A DNA stretch of 64,000 nucleotides. Source: Opitutales bacterium (lineage in GTDB: Bacteria; Verrucomicrobiota; Verrucomicrobiia; Opitutales; Opitutaceae). This document shows positions 55,701-64,000 of the stretch, piece after piece. The notes beneath the pieces were generated by a model, which was not told the origin of the DNA, ran no database searches, and worked only from the letters and a program-made list of their open reading frames with translations. Each line of letters begins with the position of its first letter. Position 1 is the first letter of the stretch. The stretch is from the NCBI GenBank assembly GCA_018700525.1, contig JABITN010000157.1, positions 50,165 through 114,164 on the forward strand. Direction: 5' to 3'. Made by a program: the position numbers and the translations under genes.

Positions 55701-56950
55701 GGAAAGCCAGCAGGAAACTGAGAACCATTCGGGCTATCCAAATCTTCCCCACTATTTCCAGCCGCAGTCACAAACAGGATCCCCTTATCTTCGTGTTCGC
55801 GAATCACCGCCAAAGCCGCGGGATTGTCCGCGCTGGAACCGTAAGAATTATTGGAAGCGACAATAGGAACGTCCCGATCTTTCATCATCGAAACATAGCG
55901 CAAAGCCTCGGCGATTGCAGAACTTGACAAGCCACTTACATCGCCAACCTTCAATGGTAAGATTCGTGAATTCCAATTCATTCCGACAATTCCTATCCCA
56001 TTGTCTCCTTGAGCCCCCACGATTCCCGAAACATGCGTCCCGTGACCGGTCTCGTCATTCGGAATAGCGTCATCGTCGTAAAAATCCCAGCCACTTACAT
56101 CGTCCACGAAACCATTGCCGTCATCATCGACTCCATTGCCCGCGATTTCTCCCTCGTTCACGAAAATCCGACCCCGAAGATCCACGTGATCGGTAAAGCA
56201 ACCCGTATCGATAACCGCGACAACCAAGGTATCGCTTCCTGTATTGAATTCCCAAGCATCCGGAGCATTCACTTGCTCTAGGTGCCACAGGTTCGACGAC
56301 GAGTACTCACGAGGAATCGCCGTCGAGAAATGTAGGTGATCAGGCGTCACAATCGTATTTGGAAAAGCGCGACTCAATTGCCCAACCGCATCCTCAATGG
56401 AAACGATAGTCGGATTCCTAAGGCGTACCTGCACGTATCCGGAAAGTCGTGATTTCCAAGAAATAGTCCAATCGTTCTTTTCTAATAATGCTGCAAAAAC
56501 AAGCGGATCGACCTTCGCTGCATCCGCATCGAACATAATCTCGTTTCCCTTCGCCGCGCTTTGAAAAGAAGGAATCCTTTCGGCTACATCGTCCGCCAAA
56601 ACGTAGCGCTCTTCCAAGAACACAAGCGGTATTCGAGGGTCTTCACCCCGCAACATGTAATGAACCCTATAATCTGCCGACCCAATCCGACCGACTCGAA
56701 GATCCAAAACTTCATAGGCGGAGAATCTTCCATGCGGAGAAAATGAATCCTCAGAAAACTCCACGACTTTGTTCTCTCCATCTTCAGTTGGCGAATCCCT
56801 GACCTCGGTCCGCTCTTTAAATCCATCGACAACAACCGAATCCGAAATTTCATTTTCTTTCCGAAATTCTAAGACATCGACTCGCCAAGCGAGAAAAACG
56901 AAAATCATCGTAAGAGCGAGCAAAGCCGCCGATAAAGAGAAGCGATTCAT
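52763..56950 (-). CDS. Giant secreted subtilisin-like (S8) protease
   Basis: 1395 residues from the ATG at 56950. Signal peptide (residues 1-22); propeptide-like region to about 225; S8 catalytic domain (about 226-515) with Asp248 (VAVIDTGCF), His303 (GHGTHVSG), Asn399 (AAGNSG) and Ser469 (GTSMSSPMVAGA). A LamG/concanavalin-like domain follows (about 650-830; WLHVVASYDSRD, GQMDEVRIYNR). Then come Ig-like and other beta domains, and two tandem C-terminal modules of about 125 residues each (VLLRGLGPALTG and VLIRGVGPGLGD) common in secreted Verrucomicrobiota proteins. It is probably surface-attached and degrades extracellular protein. The gene is single, between obg and clpC. Confidence 0.92.
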   Translation of the reverse strand: MNRFSLSAALLALTMIFVFLAWRVDVLEFRKENEISDSVVVDGFKERTEVRDSPTEDGENKVVEFSEDSFSPHGRFSAYEVLDLRVGRIGSADYRVHYMLRGEDPRIPLVFLEERYVLADDVAERIPSFQSAAKGNEIMFDADAAKVDPLVFAALLEKNDWTISWKSRLSGYVQVRLRNPTIVSIEDAVGQLSRAFPNTIVTPDHLHFSTAIPREYSSSNLWHLEQVNAPDAWEFNTGSDTLVVAVIDTGCFTDHVDLRGRIFVNEGEIAGNGVDDDGNGFVDDVSGWDFYDDDAIPNDETGHGTHVSGIVGAQGDNGIGIVGMNWNSRILPLKVGDVSGLSSSAIAEALRYVSMMKDRDVPIVASNNSYGSSADNPAALAVIREHEDKGILFVTAAGNSGEDLDSPNGSQFPAGFPQTNIISVANSTQGDALSGGSNYGLESVDIAAPGQEVYSTYNDGDYRFSTGTSMSSPMVAGAVALVASHNPDLSPDELKQRILDTAKRFDSLDGKLVSGGRLDLLTALEPGLVGHEVSVPSHRAHLTILPDIGIPVVFEIEALEDAVVSIETLSGGSHALVEEVSPRSYALSFATEGLYRFRVLSEMESIVRSVEKVVAVGVSPDVSNGLLHSWEMEGSDGVLIDGAGSGNGEFNGAMRVNAPLGRGVDFDGTRSSVKFNSSFSNQVTFSAFVKSDNLLSSPHPRIIDAPDYYLYFSTRGIVDIPDGNANALKFYSNRSEDFGVWHTPPDTVFQGEWLHVVASYDSRDVSNAPRLYINGKKLAVRTQRLPVGQQTTGGGEAFLGDRADGTRAWDGQMDEVRIYNRVVSDDEVALLSARYLESVWSDYEIQADVVDGGNQSYDLSLTDAFGADPDVSYSWSVISRSGTVVLNGADEANPTVTFVEAENARILLKASGSAVTRYYRYDLMLDPIEIEEGVLVGETENSGVVWIEVDETLDRGYVTVLDATSGFERLREPIAIDFFGRFGTSESLLQRITGEIKNGFTGNIDGADIGISVGQTQTQSTTTGFEGNYQGGLIGEGSELLELRVLKNGALFVWLNGRDMDLALGVVDALGQFDVTTTLGNRFKGEVDLEKRLVTGSWTSVGVETVAYLREVQTEGVNRYVNLSTRGRSESGEGVLIGGFVVTGTSQRTVLLRGLGPALTGRDVSNVMEDPVITLNQGADVLARNEHWEAASNVSDIVAFTEKVGAAALEAGSLDAAMLVSLDPGLYTVLVGSDVGDGEALFEIFDDGSNSERALVNVSSRGMVRGEGQALIGGLVVAGPDPKLVLIRGVGPGLGDKGIAEPLANPMIELFLGADPIAFNDDWMDGSLPIVEGASLQGPAKTLKAAFESAGAFAFESESNDAAMLVWLEPGLYTVILRGVDGAEGIALFEAYEIE

Positions 56951-57042
56951 CAAAAGTATAATCGAGAAACAAGCATCGTCTTGTGCCTTTAAAGCTACGA
57001 AAAAGACTCTTTGTAATACGCGTAAAGGTCCATTTCAGATTC

Positions 57043-57074
57043 AAAAAAAGCCGCGAGTCATTAAACTCGCGGCT
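57043..57074 (-). terminator. Strong intrinsic terminator downstream of clpC
   Basis: On the minus strand a perfect 10-bp stem (AGCCGCGAGT with ACTCGCGGCT, 6-base loop) is followed by seven Ts. It lies 39 bases after the clpC stop codon and ends the mcsA-mcsB-clpC transcript. Confidence 0.92.
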
Positions 57075-57112
57075 GATAAAAGTTTATAACCCCTGTAGCG
57101 GAATCGATTTCA

Positions 57113-59611
57113 TTACGACTCGGACTCGGAGGTCGTAACCTCAGCTTCGTCGATCACTTTGAAAACCAAGGCTTCACCCTTCCGATTAACCGAAACGGAA
57201 TCTTCCTCATTGATATCGCCGGAAAGCAACGCTTCGGCCAATGGATCCTCGAGGAGACTTTCGATCGATCGACGCAGTGGTCGAGCGCCGTATTTTTCGT
57301 CGTAGCCATGATCGATGATGAGCTCCTTGGCCTCCGTGGCGAGATCGATATGAATCTTCTTCTCGACAAGACGCTTTTGAACTTTGCTGATTTCGAGATC
57401 TACGATCTTAACCAAATCCTCCCGGGTTAAACCATGGAAAACGATGAGATCGCTAATACGATTCAAGAACTCTGGCTTGAAGGCCTTCTTCGCTTCGTCC
57501 ATCACGTTTTCCTTGATCGACTCGTAATCGCCGACCAGCGACTTCGCAGCACCGAATCCCATCTTGGACTGGCGTTGGATCGCGGCGGCGCCCACATTGG
57601 TCGTCATGATGATAATCGTATTTCTAAAATCGATCACTCGACCTAGACTATCAGTTAAACGGCCTTCTTCGAAAATCTGAAGCATGATCTGCACGACATC
57701 CGGATGTGCCTTTTCGATTTCGTCGAACAGGACCACCGAATAAGGCTTGCGACGCACTTGCTCAGAAAGCTGACCGCCTTCTTCGTGACCGACATACCCC
57801 GGAGGCGATCCTATCATTCGAGAAACGGAAAATTTCTCCATGTACTCGGACATATCCACCTGAATGATCGAGTCCTTGTCGCCGAACATCTTTTCGGCCA
57901 ATGTCTGCGCCAAGAAAGTCTTTCCGACGCCTGTTGGGCCGAGGAACATGAAAGCGCCAATCGGACGATTCGGATCCTTCAGATCCGCTCGGCTTCTTCG
58001 CAAAGCTCTCGCAATCGTCAAACATGCTTCGTTCTGACCGATAACGGTTTGCTGAAGCTCCGTGCCCAACTGAAGCAAACGCTCAGTCTCCTTCTTCTCG
58101 AGACGCGTTAGCGGAATCCCCGTCCAGTCGGCGACAACACGCATCATGTCATCTTCATCGACGGTGATCCGGTTTTCTTCGCGACTAATCTTCCATTCTT
58201 CGAGAACGGTTTCCTGTTTCTTCCGCAATTGCTTTTCCTCGTCGCGGTACTTCGCCGCTTCTTCGAAATGCTGTTTGCTAATCGCTTCTTCTTTCTTCGC
58301 GCAAACCTCTTCGATTTCCGTCGTGAGCGATTCGATATCCGGTGGACGGACCAAAGAAGCAATGCGCGCTTTGGAGCCCGCTTCGTCCATGATATCGATC
58401 GCCTTGTCTGGAAGGAAACGCGCCGTGATGTAGCGTTCCGAAAGCTTGGCTGCCGCCTCGAGCGCCTTGTCGGTGAAAACCGCTTTGTGGTGCTCTTCGT
58501 ATTTGTTGCGAATGCCCTTCAAAATCAAAATCGTATCATCGATGCTCGGAGCATCCACTTGCACGCTTTGGAAGCGACGATCCAGAGCGCTATCCTTTTC
58601 GATGTACTTGCGGTATTCGTTCAAGGTCGTCGCTCCGATGCACTGTAACTCTCCGCGAGAAAGTGCGGGTTTGAAAATGTTCGACGCATCCATCGCTCCT
58701 TCGGCAGCGCCCGCGCCTACAATCGTGTGCAACTCATCGATGAATATGATGACGTTTCCGGCTCGTTTGATTTCATCCATCACGGCCTTGATGCGTTCCT
58801 CGAATTGGCCGCGGTATTTCGTACCAGCCACCATCAATGCGAGGTCGAGCGTTACGACACGCTTATCCATCAAAATTTCAGGAATTACGCCGCTAGAGAT
58901 TTCCAAAGCGAGCCCTTCGACGATCGCCGTCTTGCCCACTCCCGCTTCGCCGATCAAGACTGGATTGTTCTTCGTGCGACGGCAGAGTATCTGAACCACG
59001 CGGCTAATCTCTTTTTTACGTCCGATAACCGGATCAAGCTCGCCGTTTTTAGCCATCTCGGTCAGGTCGCGCCCAAATGCTTTCAATGCCGGAGTCTTCG
59101 CGTCCTTCTTCTCATCGCCACCTTGTCCACGCGGTGAAGCGATCGCCTCTTCGGTTTCGCCAGAGAACTGAGGATCGAGCTCGCGCAGGATTTCGTTGCG
59201 CGTACGTTCGATATCGACATCGAGCGACTTCAACACTCTCGCCGCAACGCCTTCGCCTTCTCGAAGCAAACCAAGCAAGATATGCTCCGTGCCCACGTAG
59301 CTGTGATTGAGCGCCTTCGCTTCCTTCCCCGCCAAAGCCAAAACTTTTTTAACTCGCGGCGTATAGGGAATGCTGCCGGATGCCTTGCCTTCCGGACCCG
59401 AGCCGACTTGCTTCTCGACTGCGGAACGCACGGTTTCCAAGTCCAGCCCCATTTTTTGAAGCACGCTTACCGCGACTCCTTGACCAAGTTTGATCAGTCC
59501 CAGCAGAATATGCTCGGTCCCCACGTAGTTGTGGTGAAATCGGTCTGCCTCTTTCCGCGCTAAAGCTAATACTTGCTGCGCGCGCGGCGTGAAATTGTTC
59601 ATCGGTTCCAT
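57113..59611 (-). CDS. clpC: ClpC-type AAA+ protease ATPase
   Basis: 832 residues (an alternative ATG at 59602 would lose three residues). Two Clp_N repeats ([17 protein letters not shown] and [17 protein letters not shown]), first AAA domain with Walker A GEAGVGKT, an M/UVR-like coiled coil ([25 protein letters not shown]), second AAA domain with GPTGVGKT, and a C-terminal AAA small lid. It is ClpC rather than ClpB or ClpA by the short middle coil and UVR motif. With ClpP it degrades proteins tagged by phospho-arginine. The mcsA and mcsB genes precede it; a ctsR gene is absent here. Confidence 0.95.
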   Translation of the reverse strand: MEPMNNFTPRAQQVLALARKEADRFHHNYVGTEHILLGLIKLGQGVAVSVLQKMGLDLETVRSAVEKQVGSGPEGKASGSIPYTPRVKKVLALAGKEAKALNHSYVGTEHILLGLLREGEGVAARVLKSLDVDIERTRNEILRELDPQFSGETEEAIASPRGQGGDEKKDAKTPALKAFGRDLTEMAKNGELDPVIGRKKEISRVVQILCRRTKNNPVLIGEAGVGKTAIVEGLALEISSGVIPEILMDKRVVTLDLALMVAGTKYRGQFEERIKAVMDEIKRAGNVIIFIDELHTIVGAGAAEGAMDASNIFKPALSRGELQCIGATTLNEYRKYIEKDSALDRRFQSVQVDAPSIDDTILILKGIRNKYEEHHKAVFTDKALEAAAKLSERYITARFLPDKAIDIMDEAGSKARIASLVRPPDIESLTTEIEEVCAKKEEAISKQHFEEAAKYRDEEKQLRKKQETVLEEWKISREENRITVDEDDMMRVVADWTGIPLTRLEKKETERLLQLGTELQQTVIGQNEACLTIARALRRSRADLKDPNRPIGAFMFLGPTGVGKTFLAQTLAEKMFGDKDSIIQVDMSEYMEKFSVSRMIGSPPGYVGHEEGGQLSEQVRRKPYSVVLFDEIEKAHPDVVQIMLQIFEEGRLTDSLGRVIDFRNTIIIMTTNVGAAAIQRQSKMGFGAAKSLVGDYESIKENVMDEAKKAFKPEFLNRISDLIVFHGLTREDLVKIVDLEISKVQKRLVEKKIHIDLATEAKELIIDHGYDEKYGARPLRRSIESLLEDPLAEALLSGDINEEDSVSVNRKGEALVFKVIDEAEVTTSESES

Positions 59612-59662
59612 AAATTCTTATTCTTTGGGTTCCTCCGGTCGTTCGGGTTCGTTTTCTAGGGG

Positions 59663-60745
59663 TCAGTCTTCTTGAATTGTAAATACAGGCTTATCGATAC
59701 TCTCAAATTGATTCCTCAAATACTGAGAACGGAATGCATCGCGCTCATTCGAATCGATAGCTTTGCCAGCATGGTGCTGAATATGGCCAGGTTGACACTC
59801 AATGAACATGCGATCGACGATATTCCGCGTCTTCTCGGGAAACATTTCCAGATCGACTCCGAATCGTACAAGTGAAGCCAAATTCATGCACTCGCTTGAA
59901 GTGAGCAAATGACTATTTTGCAGAATGCCGTAAGCGCGGCCGATTTTATCGAATAGCTTATTCGGGTCCTTCTCCAAAATCTTCTCCCGGGCATTCATCT
60001 CCTGATCGATAATCGTTCGAAGCACCGATGAGAGTCGTTTGATGATCTCCTGCTCGGATTCGCCCAAAGTCGTCTGGTTGGATATCTGGAAAATACTGCC
60101 GCTCGCATCCGAGCCTTCACCGAACAAACCGCGAACTGCGATACCCAGCTGATTGACCGCTCGAACCACCTTCTCCATCTGACTGGAAATCACAAGGGCC
60201 GGCAAATGCATCATCGCCGAAGCACGCATACCCGTTCCAACATTCGTCGGGCATGCCGTTAAAAATCCAATTTGAGAAGAAAACGCATAGTCCAGCTCGT
60301 CTTCTAATGAGGAATCGATTCCATTTACGGAATTCCAGGCCTGCTTAAAACGGTAACCCGATTTGATTACCTGAATTCGCAAGTGATCCTCTTCGTTGAT
60401 CATCACTGAGACCGACTGATCCTTACTGATAACCACTCCCGCCTTCTCCGGCGACCCAGACAATTCGCGGCTAATCAAATGTCGCTCTACCAAAATCTGC
60501 TTTTCAAGGTCGGAAAGCTCTTCGACTTCCGCCGTTATCCCGCGCTTCATCTGCGTCAAGGACGCCACAGCGGGTAAACATGTCTCAAGTACGCCCTTGC
60601 GTTGAGGCGCCTTGGCCCACCCCGGAAACGGCGTGTCGCTCAAATTACGAGCTAAGCGAATACGCGTCATCAGGACAACCGGGCACTTCTTCGAGCTCGC
60701 TTCGGTCATCTCGGACTTCCCTCCAAATATGCTTTTAATCAACAT
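59663..60745 (-). CDS. mcsB: Protein arginine kinase McsB
   Basis: 360 residues. Phosphagen-kinase-like fold: VVLMTRIRLARNL and the active-site loop INEEDHLRIQ and CPTNVGTGMRAS are conserved in McsB. It phosphorylates protein arginines, marking substrates for ClpC and modulating regulators. A short hydrophobic N-terminus (MLIKSIFGG) is unlike the usual start, so the true start may be a few codons later (an ATG corresponds to MTEASSKKCP). It follows mcsA by six bases and precedes clpC by 51. Confidence 0.95.
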   Translation of the reverse strand: MLIKSIFGGKSEMTEASSKKCPVVLMTRIRLARNLSDTPFPGWAKAPQRKGVLETCLPAVASLTQMKRGITAEVEELSDLEKQILVERHLISRELSGSPEKAGVVISKDQSVSVMINEEDHLRIQVIKSGYRFKQAWNSVNGIDSSLEDELDYAFSSQIGFLTACPTNVGTGMRASAMMHLPALVISSQMEKVVRAVNQLGIAVRGLFGEGSDASGSIFQISNQTTLGESEQEIIKRLSSVLRTIIDQEMNAREKILEKDPNKLFDKIGRAYGILQNSHLLTSSECMNLASLVRFGVDLEMFPEKTRNIVDRMFIECQPGHIQHHAGKAIDSNERDAFRSQYLRNQFESIDKPVFTIQED

Positions 60746-60751
60746 CGATTG

Positions 60752-61270
60752 CTATTCGCTCTCCTCCGGCTTAGTCGATTTCTTGAGATCGAGAATCTCA
60801 TCGCGAACGCGTGCCGCGTCTTCGTAATGCTCTTCTTCGATCGCAAGCTGTAGATCGCCCTCAAGCGAATTCAACCGATCTTCGTAAGTCTTCCGCTCGA
60901 CCGCGCGAGCTGGCACCTTGCCCTTATGCCGTTCGCCTTTATGCATCCCCGCTAGAGCCGGGCTCAATAGATTGGCGAACGTGGCATAGCAGCTCTCACA
61001 GCCCAGACGACCCGTTTTCTTGAATTCGCGTTGAGTATAACCGCATTCGTCGCAGACCAATCCTCCAGCGGTCACCTCCAGCGGCTCCTCCGCTTCCTGC
61101 CCAGGTTTGACCAACAAGTCAGCCAAGGAGTAGCCATTGGGATCAGTGATCCCTTTCTGCTCCGCGCAGGATTCGCAGAGATCGATCTTATGAATCTGGT
61201 TGTTGACGATCTGCGTCAGGTGAACTGTCGCCGACTCGTCGCAAAGATCGCACTTTAAAGGCTTTGCCAT
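60752..61270 (-). CDS. mcsA: McsA, zinc- and UVR-motif activator of McsB
   Basis: 172 residues. Four CxxC motifs (CDLCDES, CESCAEQK, CDECGYT, CESCYAT) form two zinc modules, and the C-terminal UVR motif (LQLAIEEEHYEDAARVRDEI) matches McsA. It binds and activates the arginine kinase McsB, encoded next, and protects it under metal stress. First gene of the mcsA-mcsB-clpC operon. Confidence 0.94.
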   Translation of the reverse strand: MAKPLKCDLCDESATVHLTQIVNNQIHKIDLCESCAEQKGITDPNGYSLADLLVKPGQEAEEPLEVTAGGLVCDECGYTQREFKKTGRLGCESCYATFANLLSPALAGMHKGERHKGKVPARAVERKTYEDRLNSLEGDLQLAIEEEHYEDAARVRDEILDLKKSTKPEESE

Positions 61271-61690
61271 ACTATTTGAATTACTAACTGAATTTCTCCT
61301 AAGAATCCAACGAGAAAAGACTCGAAAGACTAAAAGAACAACGCATGAGACGCGCCAATAATTACATCCGTCTCGAATTCCATCTTGCGCAACGAATAAA
61401 CAAAGGAAATCACCCGCTCACACGACAGTCATTTTGATGCTTTTTTGACGGCGAAGTTCCCTACTCGTTCCTTGTAAACTCAACTTAGGCAAATTTTGCC
61501 GGACCCGTAACGTCGGCCCATCTACGTCTCGACACAAGAAGACATGCCTAGATTGGTATTCTCCAGACAAATCCCAACAGTAACAGTAACAGCGTAAATC
61601 AGTGTCCTATGTGGTAAACAGACAAAACCTAAATCAAAAAATCAAACCACTGATGAACACTGATGCTCGAGCATTGGAAAAAACCCGCCC
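61271..61690. other. Intergenic region with inverted repeat upstream of mcsA
   Basis: 420 bases between ilvE (ends 61691) and mcsA (starts 61270), both on the minus strand; it should hold the mcsA operon promoter. No CtsR or CIRCE-like direct repeat was recognised. The only clear structures are the imperfect inverted repeat at 61596-61664, and a perfect palindrome TGCTCGAGCA at 61664-61673. Confidence 0.45.
61596..61664. repeat. Imperfect inverted repeat with ATCAGTGT...ACACTGAT arms
   Basis: AAATCAGTGTCCTATGTGGT (61596-61615) pairs imperfectly with ACCACTGATGAACACTGAT (61646-61664). The right-arm sequence has the form of a dispersed palindromic repeat seen in many bacterial genomes, but I found only this copy here. 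Confidence 0.5.
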
Positions 61691-62557
61691 TTACAGCATT
61701 ACGCCGCGCGTCGAGACTTCCTGGTGAAACACCGCATGCAATTGCTTCGTAACCGTACCTGGTACACCCTCGCCAATAACCCGACCATCGAGTTTTACGA
61801 CCGGGATTAGCTCAGCCGCCGTTCCCGTAAGAAAACACTCGTCCGCATTCCAAATTTCGTGACGCGTAAGATTGCACTCCTTAACCTTAATTCCTGCTGC
61901 TTCCGCCAAATCGATCACCGTTCCGCGGGTTATCCCACGCAAAGCCCCATTTGCCACGTCCGGCGTGTAGAGAATGCCTTTGTGAACGACGAAGATATTA
62001 TCGCCGGTACACTCCGCCACGTATCCTTGATCATTCAGCATGATCGCCTCCAATGCACCCTGCTGAGCAGCTTCCATTTTAGCGAGAATATTGTTCAGGT
62101 AATTGAGCGACTTAATAGCCGGATTCAAGGCAGCCGGGCCGGAACGCCGTGTCGGAACCGTCACAATCGAAAGCCCCACGCGATAATGCTCTTCCGGATA
62201 AAGCCTTATCGTATCCGCAATGATGATGACCGACGCTCGGGGACACGTATCGGGGGATAGACCCAAATCGCCTTTGCCACGCGTCACCAGCAAACGGATA
62301 TAACCGTCCTCGATATTATTGATGCGGCAAGACTCGCACACCGCCTCGGCCATTTCCTCGACCGACAAGGGAATCGTCAACATGATGTCCTTAGCCGAAT
62401 ACCACAAACGCTCTAAATGCTCCTCCAACCGGTAGACGCACTTCTTATAGACGCGAATCCCTTCGAAAATGCCATCCCCATAAAGGAGCCCATGATCGAA
62501 GACCGATATCTTCGCCTCGTCTTTGTCAACGAATTCGCCATCTATAAAAATCTTCAT
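61691..62557 (-). CDS. ilvE: Branched-chain amino acid aminotransferase
   Basis: 288 residues from the ATG at 62557 (MKIFIDGEFVDKD); a longer frame to 62608 adds 17 unlikely residues. Fold-IV PLP aminotransferase: SVFDHGLLYGDGIFEGIRVYK near the N-terminus, Lys in NPAIKSLNYLNNILAK, and ECTGDNIFVV plus LTGTAAELIPVVKLDGR near the C-terminus. It interconverts branched-chain amino acids and their 2-oxo acids. D-amino acid transaminase and aminodeoxychorismate lyase are related alternatives, but the FEGIRVY and LNYLNN segments favour IlvE. Confidence 0.9.
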   Translation of the reverse strand: MKIFIDGEFVDKDEAKISVFDHGLLYGDGIFEGIRVYKKCVYRLEEHLERLWYSAKDIMLTIPLSVEEMAEAVCESCRINNIEDGYIRLLVTRGKGDLGLSPDTCPRASVIIIADTIRLYPEEHYRVGLSIVTVPTRRSGPAALNPAIKSLNYLNNILAKMEAAQQGALEAIMLNDQGYVAECTGDNIFVVHKGILYTPDVANGALRGITRGTVIDLAEAAGIKVKECNLTRHEIWNADECFLTGTAAELIPVVKLDGRVIGEGVPGTVTKQLHAVFHQEVSTRGVML

Positions 62558-62923
62558 TCCGCTTATAACTGGGAGTTCCCATCTAACTTGAAAAGCAAAT
62601 TCTGACACTCAGCCTAAAACCCTCGAATTGCCACCGTCCCAGGAACCTCGAAGAACCTCGCCAACAACATCGAAATCAGCACCTCAAGGGCGTCGCACAC
62701 CGCTTTCTTCAGTGATTCGCTTGCGAGAGAAAACAGCTCACTCCATTGACAAGCACGCAAAAAACTCAGGGAATCCACTAGAGAAGCATAATCCAAAACA
62801 CCAAAAAGCCCATCATCCAATTATGGCTCTTAGGTAAAAAACGCCAATCGCGCTTGCGAAATGGTTAGAGTTATCGTCATTTTCAGATACCAACACTCAT
62901 ATTCCCCAAACCACATTTTCCAA
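62558..62923. other. Divergent intergenic region, ilvE / pseudopilin
   Basis: 366 bases without a supported gene; two overlapping short frames of 68-69 codons on opposite strands look like chance. A TTGACA hexamer at 62746 has no good -10 partner at the usual distance. Confidence 0.35.
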
Positions 62924-63685
62924 ATGAACTTCTACAAATCCAAATTTCGCAGCTCGAAAGGTTTCACGCTTATCGAGATTCTCACCGTTATCGCCATTAT
63001 TGCCATCCTTTCGGCCATTCTCGTGCCAACAGTTTCGCAGATGCAATCAACCGCGAGAAAGACCAAGGATTTGAGTAACATGAGGCAGATTATTAATGCG
63101 TCTCAAGTGTTTGCGTCTCAGAATGGTGATCTAATGCCGCAACCAGGGCATAAGATTGAGACCATTGAAGGCAAAGCTCTTCTCAAATATGTCTCAACTG
63201 GAACTGACACAAGCAAAGTTGGCCATGTAGCTGCCTTATTAGCTGCAGAAGTTGGTTTAGACGATGTAAACATTTGGATAAGTGACAGTGATCCAGCTGC
63301 AATAAAGCTTAACGGTCCAACTCCTGCTCTCGTAGCTGGAGCGATAAACCCCATCCTTAAAAACACAAAACCAGGCAGTGATCCTGTTGATGGAATAGAA
63401 GCAACTGGTTATATCTCATTCAGCTATGCTGTAGGCCTAACACTAGCAACTCCAAGTCAAACTCCACTGATATTCTCTCGATTGGCACTTCCAGGAGGAA
63501 CAGAATGGACTGTCAATGACATGTACAGTGGAGACGGTGGCCATATTGGGTTCGCTGGAGGCAATGTTTCATGGTTCGAAGGCGATGATCCATTCACCAG
63601 TCTATACGATGCGGGTGGCGATGCAGCGACCAGTATGAATGATGCAATCGGCGTCGGCGACACGATCAAAATAGCGGGAAACTGA
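62924..63685 (+). CDS. Secreted pseudopilin/prepilin-like protein
   Basis: 253 residues from the ATG at 62924, giving the short basic leader MNFYKSKFRSSKG. Then comes the prepilin cleavage motif GFTLIEILTVIAIIAILSA and a hydrophobic helix. The mature domain is not a GspG domain: it is a larger beta-rich region with a Gly/Asp-rich C-terminus (DMYSGDGGHIGFAGGNVSWF). The H-I-G-F-A-G-G-N-V-S-W-F pattern is typical of the C-terminal part of the abundant Verrucomicrobiota/Planctomycetota single-gene pseudopilins. The codon use looks more AT-rich than neighbouring genes. Confidence 0.85.
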   Translation: MNFYKSKFRSSKGFTLIEILTVIAIIAILSAILVPTVSQMQSTARKTKDLSNMRQIINASQVFASQNGDLMPQPGHKIETIEGKALLKYVSTGTDTSKVGHVAALLAAEVGLDDVNIWISDSDPAAIKLNGPTPALVAGAINPILKNTKPGSDPVDGIEATGYISFSYAVGLTLATPSQTPLIFSRLALPGGTEWTVNDMYSGDGGHIGFAGGNVSWFEGDDPFTSLYDAGGDAATSMNDAIGVGDTIKIAGN

Positions 63686-63712
63686 TTATCATACTCTTTC
63701 AACAAATTCACC

Positions 63713-63747
63713 AAAGCTCCTCAGTCAATCGGCTGTGGAGCTTTTTT
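63713..63747 (+). terminator. Intrinsic terminator after pseudopilin gene
   Basis: An 8-bp stem, AAAGCTCC (63713-63720) and GGAGCTTT (63737-63744), is followed by TTT. It lies 27 bases after the stop of the pseudopilin gene and just before the stop of the convergent nth-like gene. Confidence 0.85.
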
Positions 63748-64000
63748 ATTTTCGCGTCTTAACCGCCGACTTTCGAGTCGGATAAAGCGTTCGGCAAATC
63801 GGGCAAACCGTCCCGTCGCACCCACGAGCAGAACAATACTCGCGACCATAATAGATGATCTGCAGATGCAGCGCATTCCAACGCTGCTTCGGAAACAAAG
63901 CCTTCAGGTCCCGCTCGGTCACCTCAACATTCTTACCATTCGTCAGCCCCCAACGCTGGGCCAATCGATGAATATGCGTATCCACCGGAAACGCCGGATA
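63746..64000 (-). CDS. nth: Endonuclease III-like DNA glycosylase, C-terminal part (runs off window)
   Basis: The last 84 codons of a minus-strand gene that continues beyond the right edge. The frame reads YPAFPVDTHIHRLAQRWGL, the substrate/active-site Asp region of endonuclease III (VDTHV-R motif), then a helical region and a C-terminal Cys cluster (YCSARGCDGTVCPICR). In the usual family the 4Fe-4S ligands are spaced C-x6-C-x2-C-x5-C; here the spacing is C-x4-C-x4-C-x2-C, so cluster binding is uncertain. It removes oxidised pyrimidines. Confidence 0.8.
   Translation of the reverse strand, partial: YPAFPVDTHIHRLAQRWGLTNGKNVEVTERDLKALFPKQRWNALHLQIIYYGREYCSARGCDGTVCPICRTLYPTRKSAVKTRK

Noticed and set aside
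61596..61664. Inverted repeat as CIRCE or CtsR operator of the mcsA operon
   Set aside because: The sequence does not match the known direct or inverted repeats of those repressors.
62614..62837. Overlapping short frames on both strands between ilvE and the pseudopilin gene
   Set aside because: No signal peptide, ribosome-binding site or recognisable domain; likely chance.

Overview
The window looks like a chromosomal segment from a marine, polysaccharide-degrading member of the Verrucomicrobiota, most likely class Opitutia (Puniceicoccales/Opitutales-like). Grounds: several secreted formylglycine sulfatases beside a Tat-exported Gfo/Idh oxidoreductase, large secreted lamin-tail/beta-helix/CotH and subtilisin proteins carrying C-terminal modules typical of this phylum, a GspG-type secretion operon, a MamK-like actin gene, and the carboxyspermidine polyamine route. 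Base composition is roughly balanced over most of the window. It drops clearly at 32.97-35.52 kb and looks raised at 23.8-30.1 kb. No rRNA, tRNA, CRISPR array or intact transposase was recognised.

Layout. 1-6.3 kb (minus): type II secretion operon gspG-H-I-J-K-L-M-D, with gspD running off the left edge. 6.5-7.8 kb (plus): a hypothetical coiled-coil-like protein and a MamK-like actin that lacks the whole middle of the actin fold. 8.1-11.4 kb: a NarL-type response regulator and a PAS hybrid histidine kinase, separated by two strong hairpins. 11.4-17.4 kb (minus): family-4-like uracil-DNA glycosylase, riboflavin synthase, Gfo/Idh oxidoreductase, sulfatase, unknown secreted protein. 17.5-22.7 kb: GNAT, a broken redoxin gene, an SBF-like symporter, a small minus-strand operon (PhnA-like and glycosylase-like proteins) and pdxH.

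22.7-35.5 kb is an accessory region. It holds two giant secreted surface proteins, gene remnants, an unknown secreted protein, an AT-rich Bacteroidota-like GMC dehydrogenase/gluconate-dehydrogenase-subunit-3 pair, and a short repeat family (copies at 23501, 30742 and 32903, possible end fragment at 35503) that sits at the breakpoints. 35.5-45.5 kb: zincless-finger-type Fpg/Nei glycosylase, M24 peptidase, three more sulfatases and a tripartite tricarboxylate transporter in which the binding protein appears fused to the small membrane subunit. 45.6-48.8 kb: a compact polyamine operon (carboxyspermidine dehydrogenase, decarboxylase, agmatinase), followed by a decayed peroxiredoxin-like gene.

49.3-64 kb: gspE with a stand-alone GspE-N-like protein, obg, a giant subtilisin, the mcsA-mcsB-clpC protein-arginine-phosphorylation and proteolysis operon with a strong terminator, ilvE, a pseudopilin, and the 3' end of an endonuclease III gene. 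The T2SS (split between gspG-D at the left edge and gspE at 49-51 kb) is the plausible exporter of the sulfatases and giant surface proteins. The hydrolysis products would be handled by the oxidoreductases and the Tct transporter. These functional links are inference.
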